Source: Bin87 sp034420475
GTDB lineage: Bacteria > Chloroflexota > Dehalococcoidia > Lucifugimonadales > UBA3495
DNA length: 64,000 nucleotides
Assembly (NCBI GenBank): GCA_034420475.1
Contig: DAOULH010000025.1
Span: forward strand, 74,178-138,177
Direction of reading: 5' to 3'
In this document: in pieces, positions 50,519 to 58,745 of the stretch
Layout of the letters: each line of letters starts with the position of its first letter
Numbering within the stretch: the stretch's first letter is position 1
Notes under the pieces: generated by a model
What the model was told of the DNA's origin: nothing
Database searches by the model: none
The model's input: only the letters and a program-made list of their open reading frames with translations
Translations under genes and position numbers: made by a program

Positions 50519-51646
50519 ATGACCTCTACGAAGAAAGATCCGGTTCTGGTGGTGTTGCAGCTCACCGGCGGCAACGACTACATGAACACCGTCATCCCCC
50601 ACGCCGAGCCCCTGTACCGCGACAAGCGGCCCGTGGTCGGCGTGCCGGACGAGCGCATCCTCAAGCTCAACGACAGCATCGGCTTCCACCCTGAGTTGGC
50701 CCCGCTGCGTCGCTTCTGGGATGCCGGCGACATGGCCATCATTCACGGCGTCGGTTACGCCAACAGCCCCCGCAGCCACTTCCGCAGCATGGACATCTGG
50801 CACACCTGTGAGCCGGACAAGCTGGGAACCGAGGGCTGGCTGGGTCGCGCCACCCGCGACATCGACCCCAACAAGGAAAACGTGGTCACTGCCGTCAGCT
50901 TCGGCCCGAGCCTGCCTCGCGCCCTGGCGCTCCCCGGCGTCCCCGTGGCCTGCGTGGACGACCTGGAGAACTTCGGGATGCTGACCAGCATCCAGGAAGA
51001 GATGCAGCGGGACAAGATCATTGACCGCTTCACCCGCCTGTACTCCCCCACCATCGGCAACGGCTTCGTGATGGACTACCTGGGCCAGACCGGTCTCGAC
51101 GGCCTCAAGGCTGCCGACATCCTGAAGGTTGCACCGGAGACGTACAGCAGCACCGTTGAGTATCCGGATACCCCCATCGCCCGCAAGTTGAAGGGCATCT
51201 CGCAGGTGCACCAGGCTGATCTGGGCGCTCGTGTCCTCTACTGCGACCACGGCAGCTTTGACAGCCACTCCAACCAGGTTGGGATGCACGACGGACTGTG
51301 GCGGGACGTCTCCGCCGCGGTCTCGAGTTTCTTCGACGACCTGCGCGAGAACAACGCCAGCGACAACGTCATCCTGATGATGTTCTCCGAGTTCGGCCGC
51401 CGCGTTCACGACAACGGCAGCGGCACCGACCACGGCGCGGCCGGCCTCGTCATGGTCATGGGCGACCAGATCAAGGGTGGCGAGTACGGCCAGTACCCGT
51501 CCTCCAAGCCTGAGGACCTGGAACAGGGCGACCTGGTTCCCGGCACCGACTTCCGCGGCGTCTACTCCACCATCCTGGAAGACTGGATGGGCCTGGACGC
51601 CAACCCCATCGTCAGCGGGACCTTCGAGAAAGTCGCGTTTGTCTAG
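50519..51646 (+). CDS. DUF1501 family protein (sulfatase/alkaline-phosphatase-like fold)
   Basis: The 375-aa protein begins directly with the DUF1501 core (VLVVLQLTGGNDYMNTVIPH) and has GVGYANSPRSHFRSMDIWHT, ARVLYCDHGSFDSHSNQVGM and MFSEFGRRVHDNGSGTDHGA. These Asp/His-rich motifs suggest a metal-dependent phosphatase/sulfatase-like fold. Most homologues carry a Tat signal; here none is visible, so the protein probably stays in the cytoplasm. It follows DUF1800 by 91 bases with its own AGGAG. Confidence 0.92.
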   Translation: MTSTKKDPVLVVLQLTGGNDYMNTVIPHAEPLYRDKRPVVGVPDERILKLNDSIGFHPELAPLRRFWDAGDMAIIHGVGYANSPRSHFRSMDIWHTCEPDKLGTEGWLGRATRDIDPNKENVVTAVSFGPSLPRALALPGVPVACVDDLENFGMLTSIQEEMQRDKIIDRFTRLYSPTIGNGFVMDYLGQTGLDGLKAADILKVAPETYSSTVEYPDTPIARKLKGISQVHQADLGARVLYCDHGSFDSHSNQVGMHDGLWRDVSAAVSSFFDDLRENNASDNVILMMFSEFGRRVHDNGSGTDHGAAGLVMVMGDQIKGGEYGQYPSSKPEDLEQGDLVPGTDFRGVYSTILEDWMGLDANPIVSGTFEKVAFV

Positions 51647-51695
51647 GGGATCACGGGTTCCGGTCAACCGGACGCGCTGATTGGCAAAACCGACC

Positions 51696-51725
51696 GGGGC
51701 CAGTGGGTTTGAATCTGCTGGCCCC
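51696..51725 (+). terminator. Hairpin between DUF1501 and NHL genes
   Basis: Arms GGGGCCAG and CTGGCCCC enclose a 14-base loop. No T-run follows. It may reduce downstream expression or protect the upstream mRNA. Confidence 0.4.
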
Positions 51726-51797
51726 GCAGTTATGGACGGCCGGGGAAACCTCCGGGACGTACCAACCAAGACACACAGGCAACGAGCAGGTAAAAAT

Positions 51798-52862
51798 ATG
51801 CTTACGCAAATAGCCAAGGGCCGAGTGTACGACTACAGCCACTCGGTGGGCCGGGGCGCCGCGTCCGGCATGGGTTTCAGCCAGCCCACTTCAATGGCCT
51901 TTGAAGGGAACACGGTCTACGTATTGAACCGGGGAATCGAAGGCATTTCCAACGTGCCGTGGAACCGACTCGCCTACGGCGCTCGGGTCAGCATCATCGA
52001 CCTGGGTGACAATGAGGGTGACGAAGAGTTCACCGGCGAGTTCGGCAAGTACGGCGACCGGGAAGGCGAGTTCATCTGGCCCTCCGGCATGGTTCTCGCC
52101 CCCAACGGCCACATCTACGTGGCCGACGAATGGATGAACATGGTGTCCGAGTTCGAAAAGGACGGCACCTTCATCAAGCGGTGGAACGCCGTTCCCGCGG
52201 ACGACGGCAAGGAACACGGCACCTCCAGCCTGGCGGTGGACGCCGACGGCAACCTGTACCTGACCGATGGCCGCAGCCACGAGGTGCGCAAGTTCACCGC
52301 CGACGGCGCGTTCGTCACCGGCTGGGGCTCCCTGGGCGTGGGCGACGGCGAGTTCAACTCCCCGTGGGGCATCACCGTTGACCAGAGCGACGGCTCCGTG
52401 TACGTAGCGGACCACCGGAACCACCGGGTGCAGAAGTTTACCGCCGACGGCAAATGGCTCATGCAGTTCGGCGAGCCGGGCACCAAGCGCGGCCAGATGC
52501 ACCTTCCCGTGCAGGTCACGGTGGATCACACCGGCGATGTCTACGTCGCTGACTGGAGCGACAACGGGATGCACCCGGGCAAGGTCCACGTCTTTGACAA
52601 AGACGGGAGTTTCATCATCTCGCTCATCGGCGACGCCCAGTGGCTGAGCAAGTGGGCGGACATGACCGTCGTCGCCAATGCCGACTACCTGAAGCGCCGC
52701 CGCGAGGTGCCCACCACCGAGTCGGAATGGCGGTTTGCATGTCCCACCGACGTCCACTTCGACGAGAGCACCGGCCGTCTAGTGGTGCTGGACGCGCAGC
52801 GCAGCCGGCTCCAGATCTACAACAAGATGGAAAATTACATGGTTCCCCAGATGAACCTGTGA
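51798..52862 (+). CDS. NHL-repeat beta-propeller protein
   Basis: The 354-aa protein consists mainly of NHL repeats (FIWPSGMVLAPNGHIYVADE, FNSPWGITVDQSDGSVYVAD, HRNHRVQKFTADGKWLMQFG, MHLPVQVTVDHTGDVYVADW). The sequence before the first repeat has an unusual start, LTQIAKGRVYDYSHSVGRG. It has no signal peptide. NHL propellers bind proteins or carbohydrates or form peptidyl-glycine lyase-like sites; none is assigned here. The start at 51798 is preceded by GCAGG, and the longer in-frame ATG at 51681 would run through the hairpin. Confidence 0.82.
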   Translation: MLTQIAKGRVYDYSHSVGRGAASGMGFSQPTSMAFEGNTVYVLNRGIEGISNVPWNRLAYGARVSIIDLGDNEGDEEFTGEFGKYGDREGEFIWPSGMVLAPNGHIYVADEWMNMVSEFEKDGTFIKRWNAVPADDGKEHGTSSLAVDADGNLYLTDGRSHEVRKFTADGAFVTGWGSLGVGDGEFNSPWGITVDQSDGSVYVADHRNHRVQKFTADGKWLMQFGEPGTKRGQMHLPVQVTVDHTGDVYVADWSDNGMHPGKVHVFDKDGSFIISLIGDAQWLSKWADMTVVANADYLKRRREVPTTESEWRFACPTDVHFDESTGRLVVLDAQRSRLQIYNKMENYMVPQMNL

Positions 52863-52868
52863 TGATCC

Positions 52869-53195
52869 GTGATTACCCAGGAGCAGGAACCCGAATACGT
52901 TCGGATGGCGGAGGAGTCTCCCGGTATGCTTTGCCGGGAGGCTCCCCCGGAAATCCTGGAGGCGTGCGCGCTGGACAACGAGCCCACGCCCTTCCTGGAG
53001 CAGCTCTTTGAAGCGGGAATTCGCGCCCACGCTCGCATGGAGCACGGTCGCGAGCTCCCGCAAATGTATGTCAACAACGCCATCCTGGTGCTGTGGCTGA
53101 GGTCGTGCCGCCTTTACACCAACGGCCTCCTGGGCGTGGCTGACCCCGACCTGGACAAGCAGTTTTTCTCCGGCGCGGATGCAACCCCAGCTTGA
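52869..53195 (+). CDS. Small hypothetical protein in the DUF1501 cluster
   Basis: The 108-aa product starts at GTG, 6 bases after the NHL gene stop. It is acidic and helical (PPEILEACALDNEPTPFLEQ, ELPQMYVNNAILVLWLRSCR), and I see no known domain. An ATG at 52905 is another possible start. It overlaps the next gene by 17 bases, which supports it being translated in the operon. Confidence 0.55.
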   Translation: MITQEQEPEYVRMAEESPGMLCREAPPEILEACALDNEPTPFLEQLFEAGIRAHARMEHGRELPQMYVNNAILVLWLRSCRLYTNGLLGVADPDLDKQFFSGADATPA

Positions 53196-53634
53196 GTTCA
53201 GCGCCGGTCTGACGGCAACCTGCTGCAGTGCGCTACAATATCTTGAAGGCGCGGCTTACATCGCCATTGTGCTGGCCGTCTTTGGAGTACCGCAGTTGCT
53301 GACTTACTACCTTGACCGCAGGGACCGTCGCCGCGACCGCCGGGAAGAGCGGGCGGAAACTGAGCGTCTGCGCCAGGAAGAGCGAGCGGAAGCCGAGCGT
53401 CTGCGCCAGGAAGAGCGGGCGGAAGCGGAACGCCGGCACCAGGAGATGATGACTGCGCTGACCGGCACGATAACCGCGCTGACTGCCGTATTGGAGCGGA
53501 ATGGGCATACTCCGGCAGATCAATCCGCAGCCATTGAGCGGTTGCAGCGGCGCATTGCGGAACTTGAGGCGGAAATAGCCCTCCTTCGCAACGGCAACAA
53601 CGGCAGCCCGCCGCACGGCTCCACCAGTGAATGA
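53179..53634 (+). CDS. Membrane-anchored coiled-coil protein
   Basis: The 151-aa protein has one transmembrane helix (AAYIAIVLAVFGVPQLLTYY, about residues 25-44). A charged coiled coil follows, with three near-identical 11-residue repeats of the form EERAExERLRQ, coded by tandem 33-bp DNA repeats. A second short coil comes after (AAIERLQRRIAELEAEIALL). The function is unknown. The gene overlaps both neighbours (17 bases upstream, ATGA downstream). Confidence 0.65.
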   Translation: MQPQLEFSAGLTATCCSALQYLEGAAYIAIVLAVFGVPQLLTYYLDRRDRRRDRREERAETERLRQEERAEAERLRQEERAEAERRHQEMMTALTGTITALTAVLERNGHTPADQSAAIERLQRRIAELEAEIALLRNGNNGSPPHGSTSE

Positions 53635-54473
53635 TGGCAGGAATACTGGATCCCAAAGCCGCCGGCGCCCGGCGTTTTGAAGGCCAGGTCGCCGTAGTAA
53701 CCGGCGGAGGTCAAGGCATCGGATCCGCCACCGCCCGGCGCCTGGCCCAGGAAGGCGCGTCTATAGTCATTGGCGACATGGTCGCGGAGACCTCGGAGCG
53801 CGTCCGCCAGGAGATTCGCGATTTCGGCGGCGCGTGCGAGGTGTCCATCGGCGACCTCTCCAAATGGGAAAACGCCGAGGCTCTCATGGCGAGGGCCAAC
53901 AACGCCTTCGGCCGGATCGACGTGCTCGCCAACATCGCGGGCGGAACCATCTGGTTCCAGTCGTTGCAGTACTACACCCCGGACCAGATACAGGCAGAGA
54001 TCGACCGGAGCTTCTGGACCGCCATGTGGTGCTGCCGCGCTGCGCTGCCGTACATGATCGATCAAGGATCGGGGTCCATAGTCAACATCGCCACCCACGC
54101 TGTGACCGGCCGGTTCCGGGTGCCCTACGCGGCTGCCAAGGCCGGCCAGATTGGGCTGACCACATCTCTGGCGCGCGAGGTGGCCCACCTGGGCATACGG
54201 GTGAATTGCGTGGCCCCCAGCGGAACCGCGGCGGACGACCGGGTCACGCCCCGGGATTACGGCGTTGGGATCATCCCGCCCGAGCTGCCGGCCAGCGAGC
54301 GCGCCGCACAGGACGAGTACCGCTCGGCAACCCGCAACTCGGAGATCCCCATGGGTCGGCGCGGCGAGGCCGACGAGCAGGCGGCCGCCATCGCCTTCCT
54401 CGCTTCCCACGACGCCTCTTACATCACCGGCCAGGTTTTGGCGGTGGGCGGCGGCCAGCCGTATCCTTTCTAG
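53631..54473 (+). CDS. SDR-family oxidoreductase
   Basis: The 280-aa protein has the SDR cofactor loop TGGGQGIGSATARRL, an Asp after beta 2 (IGDMVAETSE, NAD preference), ANIAGG in place of NNAG, and YAAAKAG with catalytic Tyr and Lys. The canonical catalytic Ser position falls in NIATHAV, where Ser is replaced by Thr/His, and the loop to the Tyr is a little short. Activity may therefore differ from classical SDRs. The start overlaps the previous stop as ATGA. Confidence 0.88.
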   Translation: MMAGILDPKAAGARRFEGQVAVVTGGGQGIGSATARRLAQEGASIVIGDMVAETSERVRQEIRDFGGACEVSIGDLSKWENAEALMARANNAFGRIDVLANIAGGTIWFQSLQYYTPDQIQAEIDRSFWTAMWCCRAALPYMIDQGSGSIVNIATHAVTGRFRVPYAAAKAGQIGLTTSLAREVAHLGIRVNCVAPSGTAADDRVTPRDYGVGIIPPELPASERAAQDEYRSATRNSEIPMGRRGEADEQAAAIAFLASHDASYITGQVLAVGGGQPYPF

Positions 54474-54556
54474 GCTTAAGCCTGATCGGTTCTCGGCGCG
54501 TTGCGAGGTCGCACTATCGTTCGGCCCTAATTGCTCCGTAACTCTCACGGCTCCGT

Positions 54557-54715
54557 GTAGCTGTGCAGAGTTCAGAGGTTGCCATTGCGCGGCGCTTGCG
54601 ACGTGGCAATCTCGACGCCGCAGCAGCAGCGTCTGCCGTAAAGGACTCCCTTGCGCCAACGAGATTGCCGCGCTGCGCTCGCAATGACACTTTCCCCGCA
54701 ACTCTGAACAGCTAC
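54557..54715. repeat. Long-form palindromic MITE-like element, copy C (159 bp)
   Basis: Terminal inverted repeats GTAGCTGTGCAG / CTGAACAGCTAC (one mismatch) enclose the same palindromic core as copies A and B. The length equals that of copy A. Its core is oriented opposite to that of copy A while the arms have the same orientation. Confidence 0.85.
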
Positions 54716-54799
54716 GACTCGTTCTGAGTGGCGCGCTGCCCCTTGACCGTTCTGCTAATATGGCGGGAACCGAACACGCCACGACATGGGGGCAACGGT

Positions 54800-56248
54800 A
54801 TGGGACTCAAAAGCCTTTTGCTGAAGCCGCTATCCGGTTATCCCGGCGGCTACAAGAAGATGCGGCGAGGCACGCAGGGGTTCAACTCCACTCCGCCGTT
54901 CCAGGTTCCCGACAACCCCCGGGACCGCCGCAGTCGCATCCCTCCTTTGGGGTTTCGCGAGTACTGGTACCCGGCCCTGCCGGCCAAGGACGTCAAGAAG
55001 AACCAGCCCACCATGCTGCGGATGCTGGGCACCGACGTGGTGTTCTTCAAAGACAAAGCGGGCGAGGTGCAGGCGCTTCTGGACTGGTGCCCCCACCGGG
55101 CCGTTTACCTCTCCATGGGCCGCTGCTACTTCGAGGGCTTCCTGACCTGCCCCTACCACGGCGCCACTTTTGACGGCGACGGCAACTGTGTCGCTTTCCT
55201 GACCGAAGGCCCCGACTCCATGATGGTGGGCGCACCCGGCATGAAGGCTCGCAAGTACCCCACCGTTACCCTCAAGGGCATGGTCTTCGTGTGGATGGGC
55301 GAAGGCGAGCCCGTCGCTCCCGAGGAGGACATCCCGCCGGAGATGTTCGAGGAGCACAACATCTGCCGCCCGTCCTTCACCATGTTCGACTGCAACTGGG
55401 TGCTGGTGCTCGAGAACACCATGGACGCTCACAACGCCTTCATGGTGCACCGCAACGCCCTGCGGATCCTGGGCAGCCGCGTGGGCGGACGGCCCCGCAC
55501 GCCCCTGGGCTACCGCGTCAACCTGGTCAACAACAAGAACGTCCACTACCGGCCGGGCAGCGGGAAGTCCTCGGTGGAAAAGTACTATTACGACGAGGAT
55601 GGGAACATCCCCTACCAGATGTACTATCCCGGCGTGGATGGCGTGTGGCCGCTGCACCGCTGGCGTCTCGCCTGGACCTGGTTCTTCGACTGGAAGGCCA
55701 GGCGCCGGGGGCAGGACCCCAACTACCGGCGCGCGTCCGGATCCAACACACCCGATGTCAACGAGTGGAACGGGACCCGGCTACCCGGGATGTCCCGCAC
55801 CGGGGGCAACAACCGCTACTTCCGCAGCACCCGCTGGCCCGTGCCGGTCGAGGACAACCTGACCCGCATGGTGTACCTGAACGTGGAGCGGTATGAGAAG
55901 CGGCCCAGCCCGCTCCGCCGGGTCGTGAGCGGCGTCACCTGGCCCTACCGTAACTGGGAGCTCAACTTCAACTTCCGCAACCAGGACTACGACGCGGAGA
56001 AGTACACGCAATATCACCTGCCGGAATACCTGTCCTCGACCGACTCGGTTGTCGTCGCCATGCGCCGGCTGTTTGCAGACCACAACCGCGACGTGATCCG
56101 CCAGCGCGAGCGCGAGGAAGCGATGCCCGAGGCGATGGAGGAGAGCGAAGCCGAGCGCATGGTCCGCGAGGGCGATGTCAAGGTGGCTTCTACTTCCGAG
56201 GCGTTCGACGCCGACCGCCTGGAGGCGGAGCTGCTGCGCCGGGTCTAG
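54800..56248 (+). CDS. Rieske-type aromatic ring-hydroxylating oxygenase, alpha subunit-like
   Basis: The 482-aa protein has a Rieske [2Fe-2S] site (C97-P-H99 and C117-PYH120) and a catalytic domain with the mononuclear-iron motif ENTMDAHNAFMVH (205-217). Its D-x-H-x5-H spacing differs from the usual D-x2-H-x4-H. C-terminal residues are charged and helical. Such enzymes hydroxylate or demethylate aromatic or sterol-like substrates with a separate reductase; none is adjacent. The start at 54800 has GGGGGCAACGGT upstream. Its stop overlaps the stop of the convergent LLM gene in the shared CTAG. Confidence 0.87.
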   Translation: MGLKSLLLKPLSGYPGGYKKMRRGTQGFNSTPPFQVPDNPRDRRSRIPPLGFREYWYPALPAKDVKKNQPTMLRMLGTDVVFFKDKAGEVQALLDWCPHRAVYLSMGRCYFEGFLTCPYHGATFDGDGNCVAFLTEGPDSMMVGAPGMKARKYPTVTLKGMVFVWMGEGEPVAPEEDIPPEMFEEHNICRPSFTMFDCNWVLVLENTMDAHNAFMVHRNALRILGSRVGGRPRTPLGYRVNLVNNKNVHYRPGSGKSSVEKYYYDEDGNIPYQMYYPGVDGVWPLHRWRLAWTWFFDWKARRRGQDPNYRRASGSNTPDVNEWNGTRLPGMSRTGGNNRYFRSTRWPVPVEDNLTRMVYLNVERYEKRPSPLRRVVSGVTWPYRNWELNFNFRNQDYDAEKYTQYHLPEYLSSTDSVVVAMRRLFADHNRDVIRQREREEAMPEAMEESEAERMVREGDVKVASTSEAFDADRLEAELLRRV

Positions 56249-57354
56249 GCGAAGGCCGGCATCACCTCCTCGGCGAACAGCCGGATCGAGCGCTTGGCCG
56301 CATCGGGGTCGATGTAGCCGAACAGGTGCCGCGCGCAGAAGATGTCGTGGCCGATGAGATCGCGCTGCTCCTTCAGGCGCCGGGCGACCGTCTCCGGGCT
56401 GCCTACTAGGGCGATGCCGTTGTCGGTCCAGAAGTCATAAGACTGGGCGCGTTCCCGGAAGGTGCGGCGCAGTTCTGCCCGCTCCGGCGTGCCCGGGTCT
56501 TCGCCGCGCATCCCATATGGTCCGTACCCGATGCGCGTTTCCCCGATGATGTCACGACCCTTGCCTTCGGGGACCGCCGACGGGAAGGCCGCCGTTGCCA
56601 GGAAGGGCTCAGCCTGTTCGCGCGCCTTGGCGTCGGTTTCGGCGACGTGGACGTGGCGGGTCAAAAAGGTTTTTGGCATTGGCGTGTCGTGCCCCTCTGC
56701 CTGCCACAGGCCGCGCCAGGTGTCGAATTTCTCTGCGATCACCGGGTCGGTGTCGATATTCTGGGAGACGTGGAAGTTCTTCCTGGCGGAATACTCAAAG
56801 CTCGCGGCGCTGTGGCACCCGAACCACACCGGGGGATGCGGCTTCTGGAATGTATCGGGCGTAATCAGGACCTCATCGAACTTGAAGAACTCGCCGTCGT
56901 AGGTAACGCTCCCTTCCTTCCAGGCCATCAGGATGATGTCCAGCGCCTCTTCGCTGATGGCGCGCCGGCGGTCGAAGTCAACGTTCCACCGCAGGAATTC
57001 GTGATAGGTAACGCCGGTGCCGGCCCCGAATTCCACCCGGCCGCGGGACAGGTGGTCCAGCATGGAAACCTCTTCGGCGAGGCGGATGGGGTGATGGAAG
57101 GGCAACTGGTAGATCATCACGCCGAAGCGCATGGCGCTGGTGGCCCGCGCCAGGGCAGTGAGGTAAACACTCGGTGAGCTCATGAAGCTGACGTCGGACG
57201 ACTGGTGCTCAATGGAGAAATAGTACTTGTACCCCATCTGCTCGGCTTCCTGGGCCCCGCGGATGTGCTCGTCGTACACGTCGGCAGCCAGCGCGTGCGA
57301 CTCCATTTGCGCCTGGTCCAGCACGTCGTAGAGTCCGATTTCCATCTTGGGCAT
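56245..57354 (-). CDS. LLM-class flavin-dependent oxidoreductase
   Basis: The 369-aa luciferase-like protein starts MPKMEIGLYDVLDQAQMESH, with GGAGG eight bases upstream. Diagnostic segments are GYKYYFSIEHQSSD, HPIRLAEEVSMLDHLSRGRV, EFGAGTGVTYHEF, HPPVWFGCHSAASFEYSARK and TDNGIALVGSPETVARRLKE. It probably uses FMN or F420 to oxidise an organic substrate. It is convergent with the Rieske oxygenase and divergent from the alpha/beta hydrolase at 57462. Confidence 0.9.
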   Translation of the reverse strand: MPKMEIGLYDVLDQAQMESHALAADVYDEHIRGAQEAEQMGYKYYFSIEHQSSDVSFMSSPSVYLTALARATSAMRFGVMIYQLPFHHPIRLAEEVSMLDHLSRGRVEFGAGTGVTYHEFLRWNVDFDRRRAISEEALDIILMAWKEGSVTYDGEFFKFDEVLITPDTFQKPHPPVWFGCHSAASFEYSARKNFHVSQNIDTDPVIAEKFDTWRGLWQAEGHDTPMPKTFLTRHVHVAETDAKAREQAEPFLATAAFPSAVPEGKGRDIIGETRIGYGPYGMRGEDPGTPERAELRRTFRERAQSYDFWTDNGIALVGSPETVARRLKEQRDLIGHDIFCARHLFGYIDPDAAKRSIRLFAEEVMPAFA

Positions 57355-57431
57355 GGCGATAACCTCCGGGATTCGGTGCTTGCGTCGGGGGGAGACGCGC
57401 GTTCAATCGACGGTCGGGGATACGGTGGTAG

Positions 57432-57437
57432 TATAAT
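57432..57437 (+). promoter_or_regulatory. -10 element (TATAAT) for the alpha/beta hydrolase gene
   Basis: A perfect TATAAT followed by GCCG lies 24 bases before the ATG. No good -35 is seen at 17 bases. Confidence 0.5.
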
Positions 57438-57461
57438 GCCGACTGTAACCGGGAGGGGTTT

Positions 57462-58271
57462 ATGACTGCCGTCGACTATTCGGTATTGGACAACCTTGAG
57501 GGGTCGGCGCGTTCGTTCTACCCCCAGCGCCATTGGACGGAGACCCCTGAAGGCGCGGCGGATTACGGGATAGCGGTCGATAACGGCGTGGCGCTGTCCA
57601 GCCGGTTTTACCCGGTGGGGAGAGATAGCCCCACCGTGCTGTTTTTCTACGGCAACGGCGAAACGGCGGCCGGATATGACGTGATCGCTCCCTTCTACAA
57701 CCAGGTCGGGGCCAATTTCTTTGTCGCCGATTATCGGGGTTACGGCGCGTCCGGAGGGAGGCCGACCTTCACCACCATGCTTGCCGACGCCCGCCGGGTG
57801 CTGGACTGGCTGCGCGGCGCCCTGAACGAACTGCGGTTCACCGGCCCTCTATATGTAATGGGCCGCTCCATGGGACGCCACGCCGCCGGCGAACTGGCGG
57901 TTACCGCCTCGGAGCGCATCAACGGCGTCATCATCGAAAGCGGCCGGCCCAACTTGGGGCGGTTCACCGAGGGGCTGGACGCTGCCTCGGCCCAGGCCCT
58001 GGAAGATGCCTACCACGAGAAATTCTATTCGATCAACATCCCGGCCTTGGTCATCCACGGTCAATGGGATGAACTGGCGCCGCTGGCCGACGCGGTGGAC
58101 ATGCACGACAAGATGCGCAGCACGGAGAAACACCTGGAGATCATCCCCGGCGCCGGTCACAACGACCTGATGTACGTGGGCATCCAGCAATATTTCGGGG
58201 CCATCAGCAGTTTCATATCCCGGTACGCCCAGCGCGGCGCGGCGGACGCCGCCATTGCCGATACAGAATAG
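57462..58271 (+). CDS. Alpha/beta hydrolase
   Basis: The 269-aa protein has the serine-hydrolase fold: oxyanion region LFFYGNGETAAGYD, nucleophile elbow GRSMG with S136, acid D203 in HGQWDELAP, and H233 in PGAGHND. It lacks a signal peptide. It resembles BEM46/ABHD13-like lipases-esterases; the substrate is unknown. GGGAGGGG lies upstream of the ATG. It is followed 11 bases later by the aspartyl-protease-like gene. Confidence 0.9.
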   Translation: MTAVDYSVLDNLEGSARSFYPQRHWTETPEGAADYGIAVDNGVALSSRFYPVGRDSPTVLFFYGNGETAAGYDVIAPFYNQVGANFFVADYRGYGASGGRPTFTTMLADARRVLDWLRGALNELRFTGPLYVMGRSMGRHAAGELAVTASERINGVIIESGRPNLGRFTEGLDAASAQALEDAYHEKFYSINIPALVIHGQWDELAPLADAVDMHDKMRSTEKHLEIIPGAGHNDLMYVGIQQYFGAISSFISRYAQRGAADAAIADTE

Positions 58272-58282
58272 AGAGGCCGAAT

Positions 58283-58696
58283 ATGGGCATCTTTTACACG
58301 AAAGTAAGCGTCGCCAACCCTGATGGAGGCGACGCTTACGAAACGGAGGCATTGGTTGACACTGGGGCAACCGATTCAGCCTTTCCAGCCGCGCTTCTGG
58401 AAGAGTTGGGTATCCGGCCCAGGAGGTGGTTCACGTACGTTACGGCCGACGGCTCGGAGGTGGAATGCGGGTACGGCTCTGCCCGGTTGACTATCACCCT
58501 GGATGACGGCCAAAGCGTGAGCGATTTTTGCCCGGTGGCCTTTTGGCCGGACGAGAGCGGGCAGTGCATCGGGGCAACGACGCTCCAAATTCTAAAACTG
58601 GCGGTAGATACACCTGACGAAAGGTTAGTCGAAGTACAGATGGGCAGGCGCGGTTGGGCGGGAAGACTGGACCGGAACGGCGGAGCGAAAGGCTAG
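58283..58696 (+). CDS. Retropepsin-like aspartic protease domain protein
   Basis: The 137-aa protein contains EALVDTGATDSAFPAALLEE, with the catalytic D26-T-G motif of clan AA proteases, then YVTADGSEVECGYGSARLTI and CIGATTLQILKL, the distal half of the fold. It would act as a dimer. It lacks a signal peptide. The role is unknown; such proteins occur as small stand-alone genes in many bacteria. It is co-directional with the hydrolase. Confidence 0.8.
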   Translation: MGIFYTKVSVANPDGGDAYETEALVDTGATDSAFPAALLEELGIRPRRWFTYVTADGSEVECGYGSARLTITLDDGQSVSDFCPVAFWPDESGQCIGATTLQILKLAVDTPDERLVEVQMGRRGWAGRLDRNGGAKG

Positions 58697-58745
58697 TCGG
58701 GTTCCAATTACATCCCGGCACTGACCAGGCGAGGAGAGTGGCATC

